Origin: Vanrija pseudolonga
Lineage: Eukaryota; Basidiomycota; Tremellomycetes; Trichosporonales; Trichosporonaceae
Assembly: GCF_020906515.1 (NCBI RefSeq)
Contig: NC_085849.1
Span: forward strand, 744,001 to 808,000
Length of the DNA stretch: 64,000 nucleotides
Reading direction: 5' to 3'
In this document: one piece after another, positions 11,857 to 21,811 of the stretch
Layout of the letters: the number at the start of each line of letters is the position of its first letter
Numbering within the stretch: position 1 is the first letter of the stretch
The notes under the pieces: generated by a model
What the model was told of the DNA's origin: nothing
The model's input: the letters and a program-made list of their open reading frames with translations, nothing else
Database searches by the model: none
Position numbers and translations under genes: made by a program

Positions 11857-12345
11857 ATGTCGTACGCGCCGCAGCAACCGCAGGGATACTACAACGGCCA
11901 GCCGCCGTACACGCCCCAGACGGGCTTTGCGCCGCCCCCGCAAGGGCAGTACCCATACAACCCGGGGTGAGTGGGCCGGGGTGGGCGGCGGCGAGGGAGC
12001 GAAGGACGCCGAACGAGGAATGCTTCGGCGCGGCGCGGGGCGGGGCTGGGAGCAACTCCTCCGCTCGAAGGCCCTCGTCGATACCATCACCGCCACCGAC
12101 ACACACCGCTGACACGACCCGCAGCATGCAGCCCCAGCCGCAGGTACGCTGATCGATCGCCGACGAGTGGCCGGCTCCCCCCGGCCCACCCACCCCGACC
12201 CCGCTCACCCAACCTCCCCCAGGTCGTCGTCATCCAGCAGGAGCAGCAGCGCCCGTCGGCGGCGTCGCAGGCAGGCTGTCTCGGCCTGGGCATGGGCCTG
12301 TGCTGCTGCCTCGAGTGCTGCGCGTGCGACGAGTTGTGCTGCTAG
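11857..12345 (+). CDS. Small CYSTM-like cysteine-rich membrane protein
   Basis: Exons 11857-11966, 12125-12143 and 12223-12345 give 83 residues. The N-terminal half is rich in Pro, Gln, Tyr and Gly (PQQPQGYYNGQPPYTPQTG) and would be disordered. The C-terminus is a compact Cys cluster, GLGMGLCCCLECCACDELCC, with seven of its last fourteen residues Cys or so, the pattern of CYSTM domain proteins. CYSTM proteins are tail-anchored or peripherally bound to the plasma membrane and are often linked to stress tolerance; that role is inferred from the family only. The middle exon is only 19 nt, yet the frame is continuous across it. The first ATG after the promoter was used. Confidence 0.8.
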
Positions 12346-12889
12346 GTGTGTGTGTGCGTGCGTAGGGGGCAGCGGCGTATCGCTGACTCTACAGCTCGAC
12401 CGTGGCATGATGATGGTGTTGATAGAGCGAATGATGATGGACGGATGCACTATATTCGTCGGTCGTTGTCGTCGTGGTTTGTGGCGTCAGTGGCTCCCGT
12501 GAGCGACCTTCCCTGCGTCTTCTGAAGTCATGTCGGTCGGCTTTCCCGTGTCCTCCTCCCTTGTTCGGCGCGGCGATTGTCAACAACGCCAGTCATGCCT
12601 ACTTCCCATCAGCGCCGTATCGTGCCATTTGTTTTATTGTCCACCAGCCGGCCTGCGGCCTCCGGGTGCGCAGCAGCAGCGAGAGCCAAGCCTGCCTGCT
12701 CAGGGCGAGGTGGCGGCGGCGCTTGAGGGTCCTCGGCGCGCGCGGCGCGACAACGAAGACAGAGTCGAGGGCGTCGGCTGCCGGGCGTCGTCGTCTACGG
12801 CTCGCTCGCAGTTGGAGTCGCGATGCAAGCAAAGTCAGTAGTCAGCTCGCTCGCTCACTAGCTTGTTGTTGCTCCTCTCCATCGCTGAC
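12346..12889. other. Intergenic region
   Basis: 3' flank of the CYSTM-like gene and upstream region of the next gene, on the same strand. No recognisable gene; the frame of the next gene is open a little upstream of its ATG but has no other ATG. Confidence 0.5.
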
Positions 12890-13936
12890 ATGATCTCGCC
12901 GGCGCCGCCGTCGCCCCCTCCTGCGGGGAGGAGCAGCAGCGCGTACGCCGCCGTGGGCGACGTGTACGCCGAGTACGACGCGAGCAGCTCTTCGCGGCCC
13001 GTGACGGCGGCGAGCTCGCACTCGGCATACACGCACTCGACGTCGCCGCCGACGTCGACGACGCAGACGCACGCGCATCCGCCCGGCGATGGCAGCAATC
13101 CGCACACACACACGCACTACCACCTCGTCGAGCCGCCGCTCATCACGCCGCCCGACCCCGAGCCGGGCCTGCAGCAGCAGCAGGACGCAGCCGTGACCGG
13201 CCTCGGGCTCGACCTCGGCGAGCCGCTAGAGTACGGCGTGGACCTCCCGCGCCGCAGCTTCGAGTTCCCGCCGCGCAACCACGCCGACATCGCCATGCCC
13301 AAGGAGGAGGACTGGGCGGCCCAGCAGGGCCTGTACGCTTCCTTGGTGGAGGCGGAGGACGTTGCCGCTGCCGCTGCCGTTGCCGTTGCCGCCTCGCCCC
13401 GGTCGTTTGGCGCCGTCACTACGCCCCCGAGCGCACGGCGCAGGAGCCTGCAGCCGCAGCCGCGCGATAGCGAGTACTCCCTCGCCCACATTGAGCCCAT
13501 CGCGTTTCCTGTCCCCACCGTCATGAGCGCGTACGGCCGCCAGCCCACGAGCCCGGGATACCCCACCCGCCTGCCGCCCGCGCCGTACACCGCACCCTCG
13601 AGCCCGGGATACTCTCGCCGTGAGCCGCTCGCGCCGGCACCCATGCCCCCCAGCCCGGGCTACTCAAGGCGCGAGCCGCTCGCTCCTGCGCCTATGCCCC
13701 CAAGTCCCCAGCGAGCAATGTACCCTCCGCCAGCACAGTGAGTTGCCCTCCTAGTCTCAGTTCTCAGCGGGGCTCGCTAACGCTCGCCCTTCCCCAGAAT
13801 AACCACCCAGCCCACGGCCACGGCCCGGATGGACGTCCGCACATCGCAGCACTCGGCGTCGGGCAGGCTCAACGCCCGGGTCGACACTCCGGCGGGGCAG
13901 GTCAAGGTCCGCGGCTGCTTCTGTTGTCTCCGCTAG
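12890..13936 (+). CDS. Proline-rich low-complexity protein with C-terminal Cys cluster, unknown function
   Basis: I do not recognise this protein. Exons 12890-13737 and 13798-13936 give 328 residues. It is rich in Pro, Ser, Ala, Tyr and Arg, with a His/Thr stretch (HTHTHYHLVEPP), an Ala-rich stretch (EDVAAAAAVAVAASP) and two tandem 17-residue repeats near the end of exon 1. The second exon encodes a more ordered tail ending GCFCCLR, whose three Cys could be acylated or bind metal. The gene lies just downstream of the CYSTM-like gene on the same strand, and both end in a Cys cluster. That it encodes protein is supported by codon periodicity and a clean intron with a CTAAC branch site; no function can be assigned. 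Confidence 0.7.
13601..13702 (+). repeat. Two tandem 51-bp coding repeats
   Basis: Units 13601-13651 and 13652-13702 each encode SPGYSRREPLAPAPMPP. The DNA copies differ at many third codon positions, so the duplication is old while the peptide has been kept. Confidence 0.9.
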
Positions 13937-14167
13937 GAGGGAGGGTCTGATCTAGGTCTGTAGGGTTCATGCCATGTACAATGTATACAGCGACTGTGTC
14001 GCGGGGTGGGGTGGGGGTAGTGAGACGTGACAGCGAGGTGGCGAGGCCGGCGAGACGATCCGCGAGCCACGTAAGAAAACGCCTCGAAGACGTCGAGAGG
14101 GGGCAAGTGGCCTCCTGTGCTGGCCGAGCTGTGCCGCTTGATGGCAACAGCTTTCTCGCGCTCCCAC

Positions 14168-15023
14168 CTATGCCTCGTCCTCGACCTCGTCGGCGTCGTC
14201 ACCCTCCTCGCCGCCCTCCTCATCCTCCTCCTCGTCACCCTCGCCCTCCTCACCCTCCTCGCCGTCGTCGCCCTCATCTCCATCCCCAGCCATGCTGACG
14301 TCCCCCTCGCCGTCCGCGGCACTCTTACGCCGGCCCTTGCCGCGTCCGGGACCGGGGGGCTTGGCCTTGGCCGCCTTGGTCGCGGCGAGGTTCTGCCTGT
14401 ATGCTGGGGGGGGTCAGCCACACACTACAACGCGCCCACAACGCTCTCCCTACCCACCCTGAAGCTCCTGCTCGAGCAGCGGGACAAGCGCGTCCGCCGG
14501 GCCAAAGTCCAGCTCGGTGATGGCCTTGAGCACGTCCGACGCCGTGACCGACTTGCCCGACCGCGAGAGGGCCTGGTCGTGCGCGCTGGGGAGTCAGCAG
14601 GTGGCTCACCGTCCGACGACGACACATACGTCGCGGCTGCATTGTCAGCGGGGTCCAGAACACAAACGAGCCAACTCACTCAGGTACGAGATGAACAGCG
14701 TCGACGAGCGCATCAGCGCGTGCACGACGTCCTGCTGCATCTTGACATTGTCTGGGATCTGCGCGGTGCGTGTGAGCAAACGCGGCGCGGCGCGGGTCAC
14801 GCGGCGCAGCTGGTGGACTCCGGACTCCGACCTCCAGCTGTGCGCACACCCACACACGACTCACCGAGCCCTTGGCCAGCTTGGTCAAGCTCGTCTTGGG
14901 CAGCTCGAGGTCCGCGATCGTGGTGGCGAACTGGCGCTGCTGCGCGCCGGCAGGCGAAGGCGGCGCGTCCGGTGCGCTGGGTGCGCCGGCGCGCGCGGGC
15001 GGTTGGGGCGCTTTTGGTGCCAT
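14168..15023 (-). CDS. DPB4: Histone-fold subunit Dpb4/POLE3-like (DNA polymerase epsilon / CHRAC-type remodeller)
   Basis: Exons 14865-15023, 14680-14758, 14630-14636, 14458-14585 and 14168-14403 give 202 residues. The histone fold runs from about residue 35 to 110: LPKTSLTKLAKGS, IPDNVKMQQDVVHALMRSS, FISYLTATAHDQALSRSGK, SVTASDVLKAITELDF. This is the H2B-like subunit shared by DNA polymerase epsilon and ISW-type remodelling complexes. After it come a Lys/Pro/Gly-rich linker (GPGRGKGRRK) and a long acidic tail of Glu/Asp. The third exon is only 7 nt and encodes part of LTATA. It is required, because joining the neighbouring exons directly or reading through the intron breaks the frame or the second helix. 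Both flanking introns (43 and 44 nt) have good donor, branch and acceptor sites. Confidence 0.88.
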
Positions 15024-15385
15024 TGTGGTTGGGGTGGTGGTGGGGAGGTGGTGGGGAGAGAGAGTGACAACGAGTTGTTGTGTTCGCGTTCGTGCTGCGG
15101 CGGCGTAATTTCGGACGCGGCGCGTCGCGTGGTGACGGGTGGTGGTGGTGTATGGTGGGAAGTCACTCCGCCGCCCAGTCTGCCCTCCCTTTCTGCTTCC
15201 TCGCTGTAGCCTCCCAACCGCACCACATGCACACCCTCGCTGACATCGCCGCCTGCTCTGCACGCACTGCGCGCACACGGATGGACGTAATAATGCATAT
15301 GAATTAGACTCTGCCGCCGTCCGCGTCCTCGGCCTCCTCCTCCTCGTCTACACTTCCCTCCTCCGGCTCCGCCTCTGCCACCACC
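15024..15385. other. Upstream region of DPB4 / 3' flank of YOS1
   Basis: Both neighbours are on the minus strand. No further gene or clear element was recognised. Confidence 0.5.
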
Positions 15386-16013
15386 TCATGGGATAATGAT
15401 CAGATACAGGATCCTGCAGGTCAGCAAGCACGAGCGCCAAACTGCGCCAAACTGCGCTAACTCGACTTACACAAACGCGTTCACGACGATCAGCGGCACT
15501 GCGCGTAGTGTCAGTGGAGCCCGTAACGAACAAGTCCACGCCCACTCACACCGCATCAAGGTTCGCACCGCGCTGATCAAGTTCACAACCTTAGCCTTGA
15601 GGCTCACGCCTTCGGGGCTATCAAAGCCCTGGTTGCCGCCGTATGCGTCGGGCGTGGCGCCGAAGCCCGAGTTGGCCGTTGCTGGGGCCTTGGCGGACCA
15701 TCCGACTGTGGGCCGAGCGCGCGAGCGGAGCGAGTACGCGAGGGAGCAAGGATGTAAGCACAGGCGAGACACCAATAAAACAAGGTAATCGTCGACCGTA
15801 GAGCAGGTCGAGAGTGTGATGGCGGTGGCGATCAGCAGACAGACGAAGAGACATCAGAGAAAGTCGCAAGAAAGACAACGTCAGCTCGTTCGTTCCCCGC
15901 CCCACACCAACGCGCTACCCACTCTTCGCCAAAAAGCGCTCCTCGTTCAAAATCGCAATCGCGTTGGTGAGCAGCAGCGCCGCGTAGAAGACGTTGCCGA
16001 GGAAGCCGAACAT
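15386..16013 (-). CDS. YOS1: Yos1/IER3IP1-like ER-Golgi protein
   Basis: A small membrane protein needed for ER-to-Golgi transport together with Yip1 and Yif1. Exons 15923-16013, 15550-15705, 15471-15498 and 15386-15413 give 100 residues. The N-terminal membrane segment MFGFLGNVFYAALLLTNAIA runs straight into the family signature ILNEERFLAKIGW. After a Gly/Ala linker the protein continues VVNLISAVRTLMRLPLIVVNAFV and ends in a second hydrophobic segment, ILYLIIIP. The last two exons are 28 nt each. The donor in AAG-A at the end of exon 1 was chosen because it restores KIGW, which is conserved in yeast and animals. Confidence 0.88.
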
Positions 16014-16511
16014 GGTGGTGGGTGGGGAGGGGTGGTGAAGAGGAAGGCTGAGGGCGGGAGACGCGGGGGTCTTGCAGTCGAATGTAGCGCTGCCGGTGGT
16101 AGGCTTCTCGCGCTGCTCGTGTAGTGGCCGCGCTGGCGGTGCTGTGAGTTGTTGTGGAGAGTGGACGAATGCAACGAATCTATCCAACAAAGTCTGACGA
16201 GTGCGCGCTCAACATCGTGCTGGACGACACGCGATCGACGTCAGGTAAACGTGGCGAACACGTGACACGGCTCGAACTGACTGAATCGCCATCTGCAACC
16301 GCGCTCCTCTCTCCGCATTCATACACTTTGTTCATGCTTCAATGTGGTACATAATACCAGCTGCGCGCGCGCGTCGCACACACGCGCTCGCGGCGCAGCC
16401 AGTTCCTTGAATTCTAAGTGGCGGTCGTGCCGGCCCGACAGATTATGCTGGGTGGGATACCCGCGATGCTAGAGGGTGCAGGGGGGTGCAGGCGGTGTTT
16501 TGGCTGGCTGC
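16014..16511. other. Upstream region of YOS1 / 3' flank of SIS1
   Basis: No gene recognised. It contains an alternating purine-pyrimidine GC/CA stretch at about 16361-16390. Confidence 0.5.
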
Positions 16512-17938
16512 TTAACCGAGGACCTTGCGGAGGGCCTCCTTCTGCGGGGCGGTGAGGGTGCGCGGGAAGACGACGTTCCACTTGACGATAAGGTCGCCCT
16601 TGCGCTTGACGCTCGCCGCCTTGGAAACGGGCATGCCCTCGCCCGTCACGCGCGTCTCGTATCCGGGCGAGATGATCTCGCCGGCCGGCAGCGACACGTT
16701 TATCCTGCGCCCGTCGAGCGTCTCGACCTCCTTGGTGATTGATCCGCCGCCGTCGGGGCCGAGCAGCGCCTGCGAGAGGGTAATGTTGAGCTTGACGATG
16801 ATGTCGTCGTCGACGCGCTCGAACCGCGGGTGGGGCTTCTCCTCGACGACAAAGGTCACGGTCTGCGCCTGGCCGTACTCGTCCTCGTTGCCTGCAGACG
16901 CAAACTTGATCTTGGTGCCCTTCTTCCATCCAGGCTTGTAGGCGACCTCGAGAATCTTCTCTTCGGTCGAGCCGGAACGCAGGTGGCGCGTGATCTTGAG
17001 GCGCTTGGTGCCGCCCTTGTACAGCTCCTCGAGCGAGAGGGCGAGGGGCTTGACAACCTCTCCGGGGGGAGGAGGGGGCTTCTCAGGCTCGGCAGCGCCG
17101 AATCCGCCAGGCATGCCGCCCATGCCGCCCATGCCACCCATACCGCCGCCCATGCCGGGGAATCCACCGCCGCCACCGCCGAACGACGAGTAGCCACCTC
17201 CGCCGGGGAAGCCGCCACCACCGCGCGACGAGCGCATACGGGGTCCACCGCCGCCGCCGCCGAACGAGGCGTACTCGTCTCCGCCGCCGCCGCCGCCCAT
17301 GGACGAGAAGAATGCGCTGGAAATGTCAGTATATTTGCTCTCGTTGCCTGCCACACACTCCGACTCACTTGAAAATGTCATTGGGGTCCGTGGCGTGGTA
17401 CGAGAAGCCGCCGCCGCCACCGCCGGCGCCTGGGAATCCGCCCGCGCCAAAGCCGCTACCGTTGGGGGCTCCGCCGCCCTTGAGGCCGTCCTCGCCAAAC
17501 TGGTCGTAGACGGACTTCTTGTTGGGGTCCGAGAGAACCTCGTAGGCCTCGCCGATCTGGGCATGTCAGTGTCGTGTTCGTCGCTCGGTGTGCCGAAGGC
17601 GGTTGTGGGCGCCAAGTAGCGAGCGGTCCGAGCCCCAGCCGGTCGTCCGACCCCGAGCCGAGGTCTACGCTGCCAGCCGAGAGCAACCTTCACCGTCCTC
17701 CGGTAACTCGTCCCATTTCCAACGAACCTTTTTGAATTTCTCCTCGGCAGCCGCGCGCTTGTCGCCGGGGTTCTTGTCCGGGTGCCACTTGAGCGACTCC
17801 TTGCGGTACGCTTTTTTGATGTCGGCCTCGGAGGCGTCCTTGGATAGTCCCAGGACCTGTGGATGTCAGTGTGGGTACTGGGTGTCGACGGATGCGCAGG
17901 CCTCTTCTCACCTTGTAGTACTCGGTATTGTTGACCAT
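16512..17938 (-). CDS. SIS1: Class B J-protein (Hsp40) Sis1/DNAJB
   Basis: Cochaperone that delivers substrates to cytosolic Hsp70 and stimulates its ATPase. Exons 17912-17938, 17728-17856, 17369-17556 and 16512-17316 give 382 residues. The J domain starts [18 protein letters not shown] and carries the HPD tripeptide in [10 protein letters not shown] long Gly/Phe region follows, with [15 protein letters not shown] and repeated GGGYSSFGG units, then the two beta-sandwich peptide-binding domains beginning [16 protein letters not shown]. It ends [11 protein letters not shown]. Its length and order match Sis1 (352 aa) and DNAJB1. The first coding exon is 27 nt. Confidence 0.95.
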
Positions 17939-18826
17939 GGTTTGATGTCAATTAATGTGATGAGGGGTTGGTGCTGGTGCGTGACTGCGCAGCAGGTGGT
18001 GATGTGGTGGTGATGGATGGGGGTGTGTTGCAAGAGAGAGAGAGAGAGAGAAGTGCGAGATGGTAGGATCTGTGTGTGTGCAGAAGAGTAGTCGCGATGG
18101 AGGGTGATGAGGGGAGGGAGGTGGGTGTCGACGGGGTTGCTGGAGGTGATCCGCTTCCCTCCGTGCCGTGTGAGAGACGGCTCTGGTCGCAATCCCGTTC
18201 AGTGACGACAACCTTCGCGCACTTGCCAGTGTGTGCTGGAAAGAACCTAACGAATGTTCCTGACGACGGAATCAACTTCCTAATGCCCTTCTTGTTGAAT
18301 ACGGGCCAACTGAAACCCCGTCCTAATCCATACTCACTCAGGGAAGACGGTGCCTTGTGCGCGTCTGTGCATGACGTCGTGGGCAAGTGCAGGCAGGTAG
18401 GCAGACGAGCAGAAGGACGTAGAAGTGCATGGTGATGAACGCGTCGCCAACCTACAACGAGCGAGAGTGATCATGGCAGACGACTGCAAGGTGGGAGCTA
18501 GGCTAGCTTGACCCTTGGGAGATGGAAGATGACCAACTCCACGTGTATGCCCACCATGATCTAGTGGCTCGGCGGTTCCCTATCTGACACGGAATGCACT
18601 TGCGTTCCAGCTGTCTTCCTCGGTCGGTGGTCACCCGCGACCAGAACGCGTCTTCGCTGCGCACGGTCCACTCCGATGAACGAGGGCACACCGAGCCATC
18701 AGCAGCTCCATGCTGCTTGCACTCACCGGCCATGGGTGAATACACTGTACTAGGCCCGTGCACGGGCCCCGGTGAATGACAGCAGAGAAAGTGGCAGTTC
18801 AAGGGGAACGGGGGGAAATGTAGCTG
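17939..18826. other. Region between SIS1 and the decayed gene
   Basis: Contains the SIS1 promoter and leader, an AG dinucleotide run at 18033-18051, and no recognisable gene. Short open frames here do not resemble known proteins. Confidence 0.5.
18033..18051. repeat. (AG)n microsatellite
   Basis: About nine AG units about 100 bp upstream of the SIS1 start codon (CT repeats on the SIS1 strand). Confidence 0.85.
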
Positions 18827-19729
18827 ATGATCGATGAGGTGCTGATCGGCGACGAGGGCGTCCTCGACGGCGTGGAGCTCGCGTCAGCTGGCCTCGAGCA
18901 CTTCTTCTCTCTCTCTGTCACCCTCGTCTAACCGCTCACCCCTCCAGCCGAGAACAACACCCGCACCCTCCTCCTCGCGCTGAGGCCGTGCAGCGCCGAG
19001 GACGCAGTGGACCAGTTCGACGCGCAAGGCATCCGCGAGATGGGCCGCGACGTGCTCGCCCTCGCGACGCATAACCTCGCGCAGGCGAACATCCGTTTCG
19101 CGACCAGCGCGCACATGATCCGCTTCGGGGCAGCCGAGGTCGGCTTCTCGTCTTTCCCCGCGCACCCGTGGCCCGGCGAGCTCGACGACGTGCAGTCGCG
19201 CGCGTGGGACCTCCTCGCTGTCGTCTCCAACTCAGGCCTGACGGTCGACCTGGACTCGCTGCGCGAGATCACGACCGTGCTCGGCGCGAATGGCGGGCTG
19301 GTCGCTGTCATACAGGATACCGGCACCACTACGTACTACAGCGCGTAGGAGATCGCCGCCGCGCTCGACATCCTCGTCGCCTGCAAGGAGGAGCTGGATC
19401 CAGCGTTCGAGTTCGGAAGTTCAAGGGGCGGCATCATACAGGGCTCCATCCGGAATGTCTTCGCGAACGCGCTCGCCGACCTCCAGGCCAACGCCCCGCC
19501 CGCCGCTCGCACCGTGCTCGCCCCCCGCTGGGCCTACCACTACATGTACCGCAGCTTCAAGGCGTCTATGACCCCTGAAAATGACTGGCCGAGCTACTTT
19601 CCACCTCCTATGACTCCTGATATCTTAATGCTAACGCCATAGCGAGCGTCTGAAGACATCGGTGACATGGACGATGACGAGGGCGGCAACGACACGATCG
19701 CCGCCGCCGAGGGCGCCGACAACGCCTAA
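18827..19729 (+). pseudogene. Unrecognised gene, probably decayed or lineage-specific
   Basis: Three stretches look like real coding sequence: MIDEVLIGDEGVLDGVELA from 18827, a long middle part (AENNTRTLLLALRPCSAED through FSSFPAHPWPGELDDVQSR and TGTTTYYSA, then EIAAALDILVACKEELDP and WAYHYMYRSFKASM), and an acidic end (ASEDIGDMDDDEGGNDTIA) closing at 19727-19729. They do not join cleanly. The first two are separated by a plausible intron with a CTAAC branch site, but the donor is poor and the frame does not match. The middle part has an in-frame TAG at 19347-19349. The last part follows a CTAAC...TAG acceptor with no good donor. I do not recognise the family. It may be a host pseudogene, or a gene with unusual introns. 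Confidence 0.45.
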
Positions 19730-19898
19730 ACCGACACAAGACCACATCGCAGCAACGACCGACATTCATCCCACCCCCATTCCTATTACGCGTGCATACA
19801 GGCCACTATGAATGAATAAATGGTACAAGGCCACCACGAATGCTGGCAGCCACAGTGGCAGGCGGCGAATTTGCTTCCGCGCCACACTCGTCCCCCTC

Positions 19899-21325
19899 TC
19901 ATGTGAGGTTGATGTCGTTGAGGGCTACTGCATTAGCGCTTGACCCAAGTCCGCGACGACCGCCTAACTTACCGACAGAGACTGTCGCACGATGATGGCC
20001 TTCATATCCCCTAACCGTCTCGCCCTGGGCAGCGCGTCAGCAACCATTTCCCCCACGAGACCACCCCAACTCACCGTGGCCAAGTCCCAGAGTCTCGCCG
20101 CGTGGTCAGAGCTCGCAGTGACAAGATACGCCGAGTCTGCGCTGAACGCCGCGTCCCACACCCAGCGCTGGTGGCCCTCGAGCGTCCGCTCAAGCGTGTA
20201 CTCGTAGTCCTTTGTGCTCCATAGCTTGACGGTTGTGTCGGCGCTGCAGGTGGCGAGGTGGCGCGTATCCGGCGACAGGAGACAGCGCGTGACGTACTTG
20301 TTGTGCGCAACAAAGCTCGTCACCGGCACGAGGTTGGTGCTGTCCGCGCCGCCCTGGATACGCCAGACGAACACGGTGCCCAGGTTGTTGCCGGCCACGA
20401 GCGTCCCGCCGTCCGACGCAATCGACACGCTGCGAATCGGCACGTCCTCGGCCGGCACGAGCTCGTGCGTACACGTGTTCTCGCCCAGGTCCCAGATCTT
20501 GACGCTGCCCAGCTGGTCGCAGCTGATCAGCTCGCCCTGGTTCGGGTGGATGACCACGTCGTTGACCATCGTCCCCTCGTGCTTGTACGTGCGCTGCACC
20601 TGGCCTGTTCTGCGGGCACTGTCAGCAGGCGGGCCTGTTGGCTCCCACACGCCCGACCCACCTCGTGTCCCACACCTTGACTGTCCCGTCCTCGCTGCCA
20701 GTCACAATCCACTTTCCGGCTGCAGAGTACTGTAGCGCCGTGACGTTGGCCGTGTGGCCTTCGAGCTGCATGATTGGCGAGTTGGAGAGCGACGGGATGT
20801 CCCATATCCTGGGGCTGTCAGCATGCCGTTCTGTCCCCAGACACAACTGCTACACACCTAACGCTCGCGTTGCCCGCGGCAGCGAGGTACGTCTTATCCG
20901 GGCTAATCGCGAGCCGATTGACCTGCTTCTGTGGGTCCGTCAGCCGCTGGCCGCTTACTGTGCAACACCATACGCACCCATTGCGGCGGCATCGTGATCT
21001 GGCGGTAACAGATACCGCTCCATGCCTCCCAGAAGCGGATCGTGTGGTCGTCTGGTGGCGGGTCAGCACGCCGCACCCCAACAAGCCGGGCACACAACAA
21101 CTCACACCCTGCAGTACACAGCACGACGCTCATCTCGGCGGCCTGCTGTGATGGCGAGTCGGACGCATATTGTGTCGCCTGGGCTGGTGGCGCCGCCTGC
21201 TGCGTCGCGGCGGGCATGGTGTTCGGAGCGGACGATGTGAGCCTGGTTGGAACAAGTCTGTTGGGGAGCAGTGAGTCGCTCGAGATTGTTCTGACGTTGA
21301 TGGTCGGCGGTGGTGGCGGCGTCAT
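19899..21325 (-). CDS. LST8: WD40 protein Lst8 (TOR complex subunit)
   Basis: A seven-bladed beta-propeller that binds the TOR kinase domain in TORC1 and TORC2. Exons 21106-21325, 20978-21051, 20858-20928, 20662-20808, 20075-20609, 19973-20024 and 19899-19927 give 375 residues. WD repeats are visible throughout: YDHTIRFWEAWSG, ASVRIWDIPSL, DGTVKVWDTRTG, LGSVKIWDLG, LGTVFVWRIQGG, ADTTVKLWSTKDY and DHAARLWDLATGE. The family signature QVNRLAISPDK is present. Known Lst8 proteins are 300-330 residues. A second ATG at 21217 (MPAATQQ) gives 339 residues and may be the true start. The acceptor before QVNRL could lie 3 nt further in, which would remove one Lys. Confidence 0.93.
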
Positions 21326-21811
21326 GGCGGGAGTATATTGTGGGTAGGCCGTTGGTGGCACGAAGCAACAAGTTGAGCGAGACAAGAATACCTTCAACAA
21401 CGCCCATGCATATGTTTCTGCCTTATCTATGCACTCGACAAGCTCTGGCCATACCACTCAGTGGCAAATCAGCGCCGACTTGCACAGACTGCACCCCCAT
21501 CGGGTATCAGGCGACGCACAATGAGAAGGGCGCGCCGCCTTGTGTTTTGCCATTGTCTCGATTGGCGTGGCCTGGCGCCGTAGTGCAGCGCCGTGTAGTT
21601 AGTACCTGCAGCCTGACGCATGGTGAGCAGGGCTTGCACGCATGGACCGTTCTCTGCGCCCCGATACGTAGAGATCTACAAGCTCGCGTGATCACAATCC
21701 CTCAACGGGCCCAACACGACTCTACGCGATAAAGACACTCCCCCACAGTCCTAAGAAAAGTGCATGCTATACCTAGATACAACACACAGGGTGGCGTCAA
21801 ACGCGACACGC
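21326..21811. other. Upstream region of LST8 / 3' flank of RPP0
   Basis: Both neighbours are on the minus strand. No other gene was recognised. Confidence 0.5.

Noticed and set aside
14586-14629. Reading DPB4 through without the third intron
   Set aside because: The stretch has no stop but leads into a wrong frame after it. The 7-nt exon with two normal introns restores the conserved histone-fold helix.
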